Assembly: GCA_958510875.1 (NCBI GenBank)
Contig: OY294068.1
Location: forward strand, 167,409,962 to 167,473,961
Source of the DNA: Endomychus coccineus
Lineage: Eukaryota > Arthropoda > Insecta > Coleoptera > Endomychidae
Reading direction: 5' to 3'
DNA length: 64,000 nucleotides
The position numbers and the translations under genes are program-made. Every line of letters starts with the position of its first letter. Positions within the stretch are counted from its first letter, which is position 1. Of the stretch, positions 44,201 through 59,200 are shown piece after piece. Under the pieces are notes generated by a model, which worked only from the letters and a program-made list of their open reading frames with translations, was not told the DNA's origin and did no database searches.

Positions 44201-47200
44201 TTTGTTAACTCTAGTAGTCTTCAAAAAGATTTTGTTTCAGAAATTATTTCATTGTACAATCAAAAAAGGCTATCGTATCGTAAACTTAGATGTTTGAAAT
44301 AGTTTTCAACTTACTCGATTATCATAATAGTTGTTGTACCGGGGTATCAAACATTATCTTGGTCAAGGGTGGTTGTGGAATCTAAAACGTGTGTCTTACT
44401 TTACGTTTGAAATAATTATGTCATAAGACTTATACGAATATTGTAATACTCAGAAGTCTTTAGCGCTTTGGACGAAATTATTTTGACATATGCCTCGAGG
44501 AGCTCGCTGCGCGTAAGTTAGAGTTTATACATTTTACCTCGGTCTTGTTAATTTGGGGCCGTTTCTTGCCTCGTGCGACCGGCGCCAGTTGTAATAATGT
44601 GTGTTTGGCTATGGGCCGCTAGCTTTTACCCGCTTCGTGTATATTTTAGTCGCGAAAAAATTCTCTTTGGTACGTCGATCTGAGAATAGCTCAAACTGTT
44701 TTAATTAAATTTTCCTATTTAATGGACATTTATCGAAAAAAGAAGGGCCGTCGGGCACGGTCCGATACTAAATCTAACTACATGGAGCGAAAACGGCACG
44801 CGAAAAGTCGTCGTAAAGCCGTATTAGGTACAACCAGTTTGTACTTTTCTAACTGGCGTGCTACGTGCTTCTCACGTCATTCGATTTACGGAAAATTAAC
44901 TATTTCAGAACAGTTTTTGACCCGGATTGTAGCTATCACGACCTCTGAAAAGGTTCAAAGTTCACATAATTATTTCATAATTTGTAGTACATTATTGTTT
45001 TACAACTGAAATAAATAGGTATGAAATTTGTACGTTATTGATGATGTCAGTGTGACAGTGACATAATTATTTCAAACGTAAAGTAAGACACACGTTTTAG
45101 ATTCCACAACCACCCTTGACCAAGATAATTTTTGATATCCCGGTAGTTATGATAATAGTAAATTGTATTAATACTCACTAAACTGGAAATAGATGTATTT
45201 TTGACATTGTGTGCTATATCTGTGAAAGTATCAAATATTCATGAAAAATGTGATTAGACAAAACTTGATCACTACTTGGTGATATAGGGGTTTGAAGCAA
45301 TTTATATTGAAATTTCATCATGTTTATATTCCTTGGTCGAGGAGATGCAATAAGAAAGTTTTTAAATAATTCGACAAAAAACTCTCCTAATCAGCAGGAC
45401 GGGAATATTTTTATAAACGTTTATCGCTCCTGAATAATTAAATTTAATTTTGGATAATCAATATTTTTTTCTAAATCTTGTAGTAATATATTCTACCGGT
45501 AATTAAATGCATTCATTCTTTTATCCAAATATATACAAAATTACGTTCATTTTCAACAGAATAGTATTTGGAATATCTGAAGTATATATCTCTATGAAGT
45601 AGAAGGAAATTTCAAGGAAAATATAAATTCATTTGTGTTGCATTGTATTAACTTAATATTGAAGTATTGATACAACGAAAACAAGTACGTCGAATTGTTA
45701 TTTGTATCACCTCATCTATAATTAGTATCTATTGTGATTGTTTACTGTTTCAGTTGTGGCTCACCGAAGATTTTGGCAAGAACTTCAGGAGGGTTCAGGA
45801 ATTTGTCAAGTCATTCCATTGGGTTAAAGATACAAGTGATAATCAACAATTGCTCGTTCACAGATTGGAACCGTTTGGCACTGGTCTAATAGTTTACTCC
45901 GATTCTTTGTTCAAAACAAGAATATCTCATATTTACGCGACTCGTGTAATAGACCTATTTATAAAAGGAGACTATATTTTCACAACAAAACTTTCAGCCA
46001 AAGTAAGTAAAGGTCTTGTTATTTTAAGGACTGTATAGTTTACGAAATTTGTAGACAGTTTGTTTATAATATTGTTGTTTCTTTAGAAGATAAGATATGA
46101 AAATATGTATATATGTTGCTTGATTCAGTAGATTAGATTAGTATGTTTTTCTATGTTAATTATTTATTTATATTTCATTTCAAGAGTTTTCGCGTTTTAG
46201 ATCGGTAACTATTGATAATAACGAAGTTATAAAGACGGATTTTACGTGGGTTCGAAGGATATAAGCAATTTATTCCCTTTCTGCAAGATTTAAACAAATA
46301 ATGCTGAAAATTTTCAATAAGCTTCTTGTGACGTGGTTTCTCCTCTACGCCAATTGTGGTTGCAATGAGCTCAGAAACTAGCTTTTTTGTATCTTGAAAT
46401 AAATAGAAGGGAATTAATATGCATTTATCTGGAATTAATTAAGAGAAACTGCCAAACTTTTATGATCATAATAAGATCGGAGCTCAACTGCTATTATTCC
46501 TGTAGTAGACCAAGATGAGAAAGATTGGGACTACTAAAGATATAGCAAAAACTTGTGAAATAGAGAAAATGCTATATAAAATATAGAAACCGAGTAGATA
46601 ATAAAGTTGGAAAAAGACAACAACGTGAGTTGTTGAATAGGACCATTGTGTGATGAAACTACATTATAAAGTTGAACAAAATAAGTATTAAAAGTTTGAT
46701 TTTCACTAATTTAATGCATTAAATGCGACTAGTTTCGCCAACACCGTAACTTCTTCAAACTGAAACAAAAATAGAAACAATTTTCTAATAAATGTTTGAA
46801 AAAGCTACTTCGTTCGCGAAATTAGTCTCATTTTATGTATTAAATTAGTGAAATTCTGACTTTTATCAGTTATTTTATTTGAGTGAATCAATTTAATTTT
46901 CCAACATGAATTTATTAATTTATGTATGTACCCTTAGTTGAAAAACAAGACTTCTCCATTTCTAATGGACTAAACATTATATATTTGCCTTGTTATCTTT
47001 TACATATAGTCTTGGAACCAGAGCGATATTGATGGTCTGAACATTAACCCGATGGACTATGGTTGATCGTTAGAGGACGGTTCAATGACCAATTCATCTC
47101 CCAGACCGAATTTTCGCCGGCGGCTAGATCTCGAAATACAACCTCCGCAAATTGTTTTTTTTTACTGGAGGATGACCCTTCTCAAGTTGCGGCTACTTGA

Positions 47201-50200
47201 ATAGCATGCCATTCTTATACACTTCCACCATGTGCCATCATTTTTTATCGTGTCCGTTTATCAGGCTGACCTATTATAATTGGACCGAAAATGGACTGCA
47301 AGTTAACCATCCCAAACCTGGTGGAAAATGTTCATTGGTGTTGGCAATTGTTAAGATACCCTATGCCATCAAAAGTTATCGATCCATTTTCGAGTAATTG
47401 GCCATTATTTGGACCAACAATGGTTTTTTTTCTCATTTTGTAGGTAAACCTTGCGGATTACAAGGTAGCATGATGGCACCATGTTAAATGAATAAATCCT
47501 TGCCTATTTCAACACCCCAAAACCCCCCCAAAAAATATTAATATTATGGATAATAATAGTTAATTATTGAGATTCTGGCTGGGTTTTGAAATCGAAACAG
47601 CCTTTTTTTTTTATTGTTTTGGGGTGTGGTCTTAGGGGGTTTTGGAGGGTTGAAATAGGCAAGGAGTGATTGCGAAAATTTTAAATCTTTATTTGACCTC
47701 CAATAAAGTTATTTAACATGGTTCCATCATGTAAGCTTGCAATCCGCAAGCTTTAGCCACAAAATGAGAAAAAAAAACATTTTTGGTCCAAATAACGGCC
47801 AATTACTCGGAAATGGACCGATAACTTTTGATGGCATAGGGTATGTTAACAATTGCCAACACCAATGAACATTTTCCACCAGGTTTGGGAGGGTTAACTT
47901 GCAGTCCATTTTCAGTCCAATTTTAACTGGTCAGCTTGATAAACGGACACGATAAAAAATGATGGCACATGGTGGAAGTATAAGAATGGCATGCTTTTCA
48001 AGTAACCGTAACTTGAAAAGGGTTAACCTCCAGTCAAAAAATGAACAATTATCGGATGCTGTATCTCGAGATTCGGTCTTTGAGATGAATTGGTCATTGA
48101 ACTGTCCTCTAACGATAAACCATAGTGCCATCGGGTTAATGTTTCAGACCATCAATATCTCTCTGGCTCCTAGACTAATACCGATTACAACCAATTTATT
48201 GTCCACATTTTACATTTAGCGGTATTTTCCATGCATAATTGTTATCTAGAATTAAATGGGCGGGCGTATGGCATAATAAATACATATATAAAAAAATATT
48301 AATATTCTATTGGTTCTTATAGTAGAGTTCATGAACAAGGATTTGTGTGATAATACTTATATTATTGATGAGTTTTAGGAGCGGGTATTATCTGGAGAGT
48401 ATTATTGACCTTTTATAGAAATTACGATGGCGTAATAAAAACAGAATATGTAACTAAGATCAATGTTCGTACCATTTTTTTAACTTGAAGATGGTCTCTC
48501 TTTATTCATTTTGATCAATTTTGACATAAATTATTATCTTACGGAGAAGACTACATTGTGATATCACAAAAATATTAAGTAGAAGATTATTTTCATAGCT
48601 CAGTAACTATACTTATAATTAACACCTAAGTCAGTGGAGAGGGTGCAGGAGCACTTGTCAAGCTCATGATGACCTTTCTGCCGCAGGAGCATCTAAGTTT
48701 TGATTGTATTCATGTTTATTCACTTTAAAGGGGTAATCTAGATTTTGAGTAGGAAACGCATTTATTAACACATCTCGGACCCTAATTGAATTAACAAATT
48801 TTCGTTAATAGTAGATTTGGTTTGGTACAGACTTTTCGACTAATTCATTCTTTATTTACACAATAAACTTCTATACGAAATATAAGCAAGAAATAACAAC
48901 AACAACAATCGACCTAAAAATCTGATCTTTCTTGATACCGCTGAAAACTTTATGAATTGAATTAAAGTGACAACCACCAATAAGTCATTTGATTTTTATT
49001 GTTATCCTTTTTAGCCGTTCTGGATATTATTTAGTGGTCGGATTTAAATTCGAACAATGAACCGGTAATATTCAGAAAAGATGACAAAATCCATCATTTT
49101 GAATATAATAAGTAGCACACAATTGTTTTTTCCAGATATTCTTCATTCCACCATTGAACATTAATAATAAATTTTCCTTACTCTTTTCAGAAAATTATAA
49201 TCATTTTACATTATTCTTAATATTTGTTACGATTTTGTGATGAAATGTTTCTCAGTGAGTAAAATTTTCAGGGCACTTTAGAGTTGTACGTTTCCTACAA
49301 GTTCGGAAAATACTTGCGATGTATTTTTGACACACAGCAAGATCTAAAGAGTTATTTCGTGGTTGACGTTACTGGAAATAGAGCGTTGGTGGCAGTAAGC
49401 CACACGAACACAACATCTCATCTGTATGTTTCTGATGGACTAGCTGGAAATGGAGAATCAATTCATTTTACTCTTTCGCTGGAAGATGTGTTGTGTTATT
49501 TTCCGAACAACACTTGGCATGATACATTCATTCAGTAAGTTCACCTGAAAGTTCTTTTTTGTGTGGATGTTTAACCAAACCCAGAGATTCGGAAGATCCT
49601 GTTTGAATTCAATGGGTTTTTCCATTGTAATGGGGGATTTGTAAATAGAAATAACTGTTTGAAAAAGTGTTTATTGGAAATGTCTTGGTAGTGTGAGTAA
49701 ACGCAATTTTTTATTAGCTTCTTAGGTGAAGAAACATTTGCTGATGTATACAAGGTGGAAGGTCTTTCTGGTATATACATTGCATCAAGAATCGTGAAGA
49801 AAATAACCGATACCAACATAGGTCCACAAAATCTTGGTTCAGTTATCACTTTTGATCACGGTGCTACTTGGAGATTGATTAAGGCGCCAAGGAAGGATAA
49901 CGAAGGTCAAGATATCGCTTGCGATATTCACAATAATTGTTCGTTACATCTCAGTCAGAAGTTCAGCTATCTCTTTCCCGACACCAAAACGATCAGCATA
50001 TTGTCCAGCAAGTCAGCACCCGGTATTCTCGTAGCCACCGGAGTTATTGGACATTCTCTAAAGGTAAGAATTTGAAATAATCCGTAATTAAAAAAAATAT
50101 ATATTTATTTCAATAAATCATCAGGAAATACTAAAGCTCGTCCTGGCACACAAATCACAAACATTTCGATAAATCATCAGGAAACACCAAAGCTCATCCT

Positions 50201-53200
50201 GGAAAACATAACAAAAATTTCAATAAACATCAGAAAAGACTAAAACCCATCTTCACAAACATTCAACTAATTCTGTAATTACATACTTGTTAATTTCATT
50301 CGGGATCTAGAACCTCCAAAAGATCCGAAATTTCGGCAGCAACGGTCTTGGTCCTTGGTTCTCTTTTCAGTTCGAAACGACCCTGATCCGTGACACCCCA
50401 GAAATATTGTTTATCTATTAGTTACTTTTGAACTAAAAGTGAAATATTTCTATCAATCTGATGCTACCCTTATCCATCTTCAATGTTCAAGTAGTTATAA
50501 TAATGGATCAATAACAAATCAAATTTCTTGGTCCCTATTGACGATTTTTGGGAATGCTTATTTTAGCGAAAAAAGTTTGATTCAGTGAAGAAACAAAACA
50601 GATATGAACTTTCAGCACAGGAGGTTGGGGATATTTCTTATACTAAAAAAGTTCTGTATTCATATGAGGCATTCCATATGAAATCAGCACTCGTTCCCAG
50701 GCCACTCTCGGGAATCGCCCTGAAAATTTTTCCTACCTTTTCTACGTTGACAAATATGACTATTCTCGAAATTTCGTCGATATTGCGCCGAGGAGAACAT
50801 AATGAAGTTTTTTTGGCCTTTTTTGAGTAAAAAAATAAAATTCGTCTTATTATAGTAAAATATTGGAAAATTAGCCTAAAAAAATTTTTGAAAGCACATA
50901 ATCGATCGGAAATTTTCCGTAGAATACGATGCTGCAGTCAGATTAGAGATATCTTGAAAGTAAAATCCGGAAAGTGGGGAAAACAGTTTTTTTAAATTCA
51001 TTTCCCAAAATACCTATTTTTTTATTTTTTTCTGACCTGGTTAAAACTCTCACAAAATGTGTCTAATTCAAGTCGAAAATAGTCCGGTAGTGACTTTAGC
51101 CCATTTTCGCCAAAATTTTCACTGTTTTCCAAAGTTTTCCGATTTTTCGACTATTTTGTTTAAAAACAGACCCATTTTATTGCCTACAATGTAACCAAAC
51201 GACCCCAGTAAGAAATTCTAAGCAGTTTTCCTCAATTCTCAGACAATTTTACGGAAACTGTCAAACTCTCAATTGGTTGTAGGTCTGATCACGAAATATA
51301 GTCAAATACGAATTTCAAAATTATTATAAATTCGTTTATTATAATTCAAAAGATTTCATTCTTATTCAACCAAGTGCGAGTTTGACAGTTTTTTACGTGA
51401 AATTGTCTGAGAATTGAAGAAATCTGCTTAGAATTTTCTACTGGGGTCGTTTGGTTACATTGTAGGCAATGAAATAGGTTCTATTTAAAGAAAAATCGTC
51501 AAAAAATCAGAAAAATTTTCAAAAACCGTGAAAATTTAGGTGAAAATGGGCAATGTCACTATCATACCATTTCCGCCTTAAATTAGACACATTTTGTGAG
51601 TTTTAGCCAGGTTAGAAAAAAATTAAAATATAGGTATTTTAGGAAATGAATTTGAAAAAAAAACGGTCTTTCCTATTTTCCGGATTTTCCTTGCAAGACA
51701 TCTCTAATCTGACTGCAGTATCGTATTCTACGGAAAATTTCCGATCGATTATGTGCTTTCAAACAAATTTTTAGGCTAATTTTCCAATATTTTACTTCAA
51801 TAAGATTATTTTTTTACTTAAAAAAGGCCAAAAAAAACTTCATTATGATCTCCTCGGCGCAATATCGACACTTAAGACCTGAAATTTCGGGAATCGTCAT
51901 ATTTTTCAATGTAGAAAAGGTGGGAAAAACTTCCAGGGCGATCCCCAAGGGCGACCTGGGAACGAGTGCTGATTTCATATGGAATGGCTCATATACATTT
52001 ACCACTATAGAATTTAATTAATCTTATGAGAATTTCACTATCTTCATCGCTAGTACCATCAGAGAATCAGAGTAAACTAATAAGGGTGATTGTTTCTTTT
52101 TATAGTGTATCCACACTGTGGTGAACTCTGTTATAGTGCCTCAGAGTTTTGAATAATCTAACTCTTCTGTTGTTTTATTCTAATTCTACTTGGTTTATCA
52201 AGTTTTCTCCTTTTTCTTAATCAGCTATGTCTGGTCATAGTGCATTATTATAGTAATTTGAAATTCGCATATTTTTCATTCTACCAGGAACTGCGATTAA
52301 ACTTTTTATCTCAAAACTCGCAATATAATATAAATTGTTCGATTATTTTGAAATCCCCAGCACTTATCAGTAAATCTGCGAAGAACCTCATCTTTTTGTA
52401 TTTTCCACTTGATTTGAATGGAGGTTTTTGAGATGACCATGTACTTATATAACTTGAACCGAATTGGAAACATTTTTGTTACTATTACATCATTTTGATA
52501 TGCTCTGTTTATTCTAGGGCCACTATGGAGTATACGTTAGTACCGATGCAGGTTTAACGTGGAGACAAGCTTTGAAAGAGTTGAATTTCTTCAACATGGG
52601 AGATCACGGGGGTATTTTGACCGCTGTGAAGTATTTCAAAGTTCGCGGACAAACACGCCACATTTTATATTCCACCGACGAGGGCGAAATATGGAAAGAA
52701 ACTCCGTTCCACAATGAAGAGATACGGTTGTACGGACTGATGACCGAACCGGGAGAGAATACAACTGTTTTTACCATGTTCGGATCTCTTCAGGAATCCC
52801 ATCAATGGCTGATTGTGAAAGTGGACCTCCTTCATTCATTTGAATACAATTGTACCAAAGTGAGTAGAATTGAAGTTACTGATGAAATGAACAAAGTCAA
52901 CCATCAAAGCAATAATTTCCAAAATAATCAAGAATATTGAGATAATTTTCTTACGCTTTCCGATTTTTTCAATTCACAGGAAGATTATAAAACATGGTCA
53001 CCTAGTCAAAGTGATGGGGATCGAAACTACGTGCCGTGCATAATGGGGCAACAAAGAACGTATAAACGTAGAATGTCGCATTCAAATTGTTATAATGGGG
53101 AAGATTTTGATACGCCCATCTCTATGGAACCATGTAATTGTGATATTTTAGATTATGAATGGTGAGTTTTTTATCAATTAACTGTTTTATTTTTTCTCCT

Positions 53201-56200
53201 ATTTTCATAAAATTTTATTTTCTCATGAAGTGTGATAATTCATAAACACTTCATTTGCTTAACAAAATTAAATTAGAAATGTGTTGCCGTTTGGAGAATA
53301 AATAAGTAGTGTGCATGGCAAAGTTAATCTTCTCAACTCATTTGATTTGGTTACTGATTTTTATATAATTGTTTTACAATCTATAAGATAATCTTCGCAT
53401 TTGTATTTATACAAATGCGAAGATTAGATTAGATGATGAAATGAATAAATTATTTATCTTTCAATTTGGAAAATGTACAAAAACAGCTTTTCCGCTTCTG
53501 GGAATCGAACTCGAGTCTACTGAGCGGTAACCAGGTATACTAGACCCCAAGACAACAGTGCCGTTTGTTAATGTACGATTTTTAAGTTTACTTCAATTCA
53601 TTGTATGTGTTGCATGATTTTGTTTAAATTTTGGTAAAAGCAGCTCTAAAGTAACTTAAATTTATTGTAAAAGTTCAATGTGTACTTTGTGAATTTCAAT
53701 TTTTTTAATTTTCAACCCTTCTGAAAAGGGTGTGCTCAATACACGATTTTCTAGAGAAACATTAGGTTTCGTCACTGGAGAGCAAACGATTTTTGCTTCT
53801 GTCAAACTTTGAATGTAAATGTTGAGTTATCCTGTAGATAAATTTTGTGGCGGACATCCAGACAGGCGAATTTTGCTTGAAATTCGACGAAAAATACTAT
53901 GGTGTAAAAACGTTTGCTATTAATGATTTTAGAAATAGCTTGAGTAAATGCAATATATTCTTCAGACTTCGTCGGGAAGAGTAATAATACAGTCCCATAT
54001 TCTTTGACTAGTAGATAGAGAATTTGATATACAACATGAGTCAGATCGAGCGGTGAATAGTAATTCAATAAGTGCGAGCGAGAACCGACGAAGATGGGGA
54101 TAAATAGGCATTCCATAATATTTTATTTTATTCCAAGTTATTGTGTGGTAAGCATAATAATAAAATAATTATCTAAAGAAGGTGCTAGAACTAGAATTGA
54201 ATTGAAGTAGGTAGTAAATCTATTTCATTATTTATTCATAGAACATTAAAAATTCTCAAATCAATGTATAACCTAAAGTGGACCGTGAGGTGAGTGTCAG
54301 CGCATCGCCTATCGTAACAACCCGCGCTTTACTTGTTTCTCTTTTGAAACAACACAGTGAATTTGACTCATTCTGACTCATAAGATCTGACTCATTCTAA
54401 CTCATAAGCAGTGGCGGCTCCTCGAAGGAGGCTCAGCCTCCTCACCAATTTATCTTAATGATCATTCTCCATTTTATTTCCTGTTTCTCTGATAATTCTT
54501 TAAATTTTACAATTAATTCCCTGTTCTCAGTAGTTATTTTTAATCTGGCAACAGTGGCCAGAGGCTAGATTCTCTATATATCTCAAACGCTAAATACGTG
54601 TGGTCAACACAGTTGCCGTTTTCCAAGCAGTTCAATTGCCAGATAGGGTAAAAGAGCGAATATGGCAACACCCTACGTAGGCTAGCTTTCGTACGGAATC
54701 GTCGGTCGAATGAAATACGATTACTTGCTACCGCCCTTCCGCTAGAAGAATGCGACACGTGTCGTGTTCCGTTAGTTCTTGTTTTTGTACCGCGAGGCGA
54801 AGTAAGGTTAAGTAGTTAAGTTAGAATTTATCTAATCGGTGAACGTTAAAATGATGAGTGACTTAGTTGCTGGGTTCTTAGAAAATCCATTTAGTGGATT
54901 AACATATGATAGAAAAGTGTTTTGTAAAAAATGAACGGTATTTGCCGGATTTGAAAGGTTTAGTGGTGACGATGACAGGTATGTTTCAAAATCGAAATAC
55001 ACAATAAATTATATTGCTTGCTATTTACATCTTCATGTTGGGGGCACTCGCGTTATGATGATTTGAAAAATTTAGCTCGTGGTATAGACAGACTTGAAAA
55101 ATCGCAGGAACATATTATATCGAGTATCAAGTTTAAATTAACCCGTAAACAGAATATTGAGGAAAACATATAATTTGGTAGGCAAGAAACTACATTATAA
55201 ACAACTTTTTTTATGAAATTTTAGATACTATTAAAGGTCAAATTGAGATTCTATTTTCCGATTTACATGAATTGAAGTTTTTCGACTTGACGAATAGAAG
55301 ATTTTCGAATCTTTTTCAAAAGAGTTTCCCAATACACTTTTAGATAACTTGGTTCTAAAATATAAATTTTTTGATAAAATAGCACTGCACAATGAATTAT
55401 GGGTTATATACCTACTCGGATAAAGATATTTTAGGCCAGTACGACATTCACGCCGATATGATAAAATATATGATAGACAATGATTTGCAACAAGTTTTAC
55501 CTCAGTTTTATAAACTACTTTGTTTGACCATTCCTGTCACGTCGGCATCGGTGGAGAGATCATTTTCTACTCTCAAACGAATTAAAACTTACATGCGAAA
55601 TACAATGGGCCAAAATCGTTTATACAATGTTAGTTTGATATCTATTGAAAAAGATTTAGTAAAACACTTAAAAGAAAATGATACATTTTATGATAATATT
55701 ATTGATCATTTTTCGCAAACTAAAGACCGTAGAATTCCGTTAATATATAAAAAAGCTAATAAAAATAATAAAAAAAAACAAAATATGAAAAATTTCAAAA
55801 AAAAATAAAATATATCAAAAATCCAAAGAAAAAAAAACGAACAAAAAAATTGTTTGCCAAGAAAAACTCTACACCTCCACGTTGGTTCTTGCTTGGCAAC
55901 AATTAATTTTGTCACTGAAGTAGCTGGTACGGTCGGTGGGCAAAGGTTAAATTTATTGGCTGAATAGAGTATATTTTTACAAGAACGTTTTATGTCCAGC
56001 CTCCTCTCTTAAAAAGTTCACGAGCCACCACTGCTCATAAGACCCTCCTATATATCGCTCGATCTGACTCATTATCTATGTGCAATGTTTTGTATTAACC
56101 AGGTGCCATCAATAAATATGTTAATTTAATAATAGTCGCGGCGTCGAATTGTCTTTAGCTGTGAGCGCATGCACATTTCCAGGACGTTACAAAATATTTT

Positions 56201-59200
56201 TTTACATAGAGTGTGAGAGAGACTTAATCTGTGGAATACACCAAGAAACAGTGCTTGGTCCCTTACTTCAAATACTATACATTGATAATATTGTATATAC
56301 CTCAGTCAGTATTAATGAAATAGTAATAATTAATAAACGCTGAATTAAATAATGTTATTTCAATGGTTGAACAATACAATATAAATAAAACCAAACTTAT
56401 GTTCATAATAAATAAAAAGTCAGAATGTAAATATAAATACATAGTTTAAAAATTGAAATTGTGAACAATATTAAATATCTTGGTTGTGTAATTGATTAAT
56501 ATTTAACTTTTTTCAACAAAATTGTTGTACTAGGACCTATATCAAGAAACTTGAGTTCCTAGGTAAAACTAATAATTTATAAAACCATTATTGCACCGCT
56601 TCTATTATTTTGTTCCTCATAGTTATTCCTAATGAATAATTTATTCTGAGATTATTAATTTAGAAAATAAAGCATTATGATTAATATTAGGATGCAATAG
56701 ATATAATAAAAGGGCTAAAATTAATATAAAAAATTACCTGATATGGTTCAAAATTGTAATAATCTTATGAGCTTCACAATCTATTTTTTTTAAACCTAAA
56801 ATATTGTATAATGCAATCTTGTTATCCAAGTGTGAGTGTTATTATTGTTATATAATTACTTATGAATTTTCAACATAATTTCAGTAATCAGTATTTATGG
56901 ACCTTCTATTAATTCAATATATAACAGGTTATTTTTTTTCTTTATCTAAAAAATTCCTTTATTACAAAACTCACAGCGACTTTAACTTACCCTCATTAAA
57001 TTCAGTCGATATAGGAAAATGAAAAACCAATACCTCTTAGCCATAACTTAATCTTTGAGACGTTTTTGGGATTGTTGATATTAAAGCCGGCTCACCATAA
57101 GAGAGAAATGACGTCATAGTTGGTAATTTAGAGCAAGCAATTCATTTGAACAATTTCCCTACCGCGCTCTGTTCGTTAATTCAGGAAAATTTCGTTTTAA
57201 CCGTTGGATAAATCATTCGATTTTATTCCATTCAATAATTGACAGATCGTATATCGATGTGAATCTGAATTTTAATAGAATTTAACTTCTGAAGTACAGA
57301 AACAGTTCTTCTCGGTACTGTTATTCTACCTACGTCTTGTGCTCTGTAAACTGCGAAAATTGTAGCCTCAACAGTAAATTACTTTGAAGGGGAACTCGAA
57401 AATGGGGGGCCATATCTTCCTATCACTGCCGTTAGTAGCTGCTACTTTTCAACTGAGTGTTTCAACATTTGATAAAATCGCGGTTAAGCTAAGTCTAAGA
57501 AGTAAGCGGCAACGGGCTAAATTGGATCTAAATGTAGATGATTTGGGAACAAGTGTAAAATAGTGGTTTCATCTAAATATTAAGTACGCTTTCTTAGTCA
57601 TTAGTGAAATTGTGATATTTATTATTTTAATATGGTTGTGCAATAAGCTGAAGGTAGACAGGTATGATGACATGTGAATCCTTTTTTATTTTTGGAAAGG
57701 CTTAAGTTTGTTATATTCAAAAACATTGAAAAACTGTATCACATGCTGCTATGATGTCATTTCTTTCTTATCGTGAACAGGGTTTATATGCACGCACACC
57801 AATGAGTAAACCGGTAATACCTACGTTTCCTACGGGTTCCCCTATTTTGGGAAAGCTCTTTCATTGCTGTTTTATGAATGCAACCATAGACCAGGAAGGT
57901 ATATGGCTGCAACTTGGCTGGCTTGTTTCATTGGCCATACTGATTTATTACTTTATTATTTTTCAGTGATTTTGGTTTTGTTCATAATGGCAAATATGGC
58001 CAGTGTGTGAGAAATAAAACAGTATTAGTAGATCCATATAAAGTACCTATTATATGTGCCCAAGGCCAGTACTATAATAGAACCAAAGGCTACAGAAAGA
58101 TATCAGGAGACATGTGTGTTGGAGGTTTTGAGAAGCATTATTTGCCAGATAGCGTACCTTGTCCCTTCAACGAAATTCAGGACTTCTTGTTGTTTGCTCA
58201 AAGAGAACGTATTTTGCGTCTCAACTTAGTCACCAGAACGATGGAAGAAGTACCTGTGAAAAATTTGAGAAACGTGATCGCCATAGATTTCGACATGAAG
58301 AACAATTGCGTTTTCTGGGCGGACGTGGTTCTAGATACGATAGGAAGGCAGTGCTTAGGTAACGGAAGTTTACCTGAAATTCTGGTGTCCACCGATTTGG
58401 CATCAATAGAAGGAATGGCTTTCGACTGGATATCGAACACGCTCTATTTTGTAGATGGGATGCGATCGAAAATCGAATTGATTCGCACCGATATGAGTCA
58501 CAATGGACGAATGAGGAAAACGATATTGGGACCTGAAACTTTGAAGAAGCCTAGAGGCATCGCCTTGCATCCCAAACACGGCTTCATGTACTGGACGGAT
58601 TGGTCTTCGGAAAATCCATCGGTTAATCGAGCCGACTTGGACGGTAGCAATTATAAAATGCTCTTTGGAACGCCAATAGTAGATTGGCCTAATGGTATAT
58701 CTATTGACTATATCGCCGAACGAATATATTGGGTTGATGCGAGACATGATTATATAGGTAATTATAAATTTATATTCCCAGGTGGTAAACACATATTCTT
58801 TAACAAAATCAATTATATATAAATCGGCGAGTTAGTAATAATCTCAAAAATTTAGAGTCTCTTGGTTCCTCATAATAGTCCAGGCATTTAAGAAATTTTT
58901 TTGTCCCAATTTCGGCGAGGTCTAATTTTGGTCTAATCTTATTGACGCGCTGAACACGATGCTGCAGTTTAAATTTGGATTAACCCTGTGCTCGAAACAC
59001 TATGTCCATTTTTTGAACCCAATAATTGCCGTTTTTTGCGTTTTGAGACAAAACTATGGGTTGTATGTAAAAATGTTTGAAACAAAAGTTGTTCAAAAAA
59101 TTAATACGCGATTTTTGGCTCTGAATTCGATTCGAGGTCGTGTGCCCAAGGTAGTTTTTGCTTTTTTCATATTCTGTTTCGGTGAAAAGATAGTATTTTC

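Noticed and set aside
44722..45009. 95-codon basic frame as a host gene
   Set aside because: Lies inside a TIR element; no start or splice support and not conserved in the sister copies.
57751..57966. Possible alternative SORL1 exon starting after GTGAACAG at 57779
   Set aside because: Exon 8 joins exon 9 in frame through a split Cys codon exactly as in the family; the extra frame has no homology to SorLA.
58403..58792. Minus-strand 129-codon frame
   Set aside because: Antisense shadow of SORL1 exon 9.
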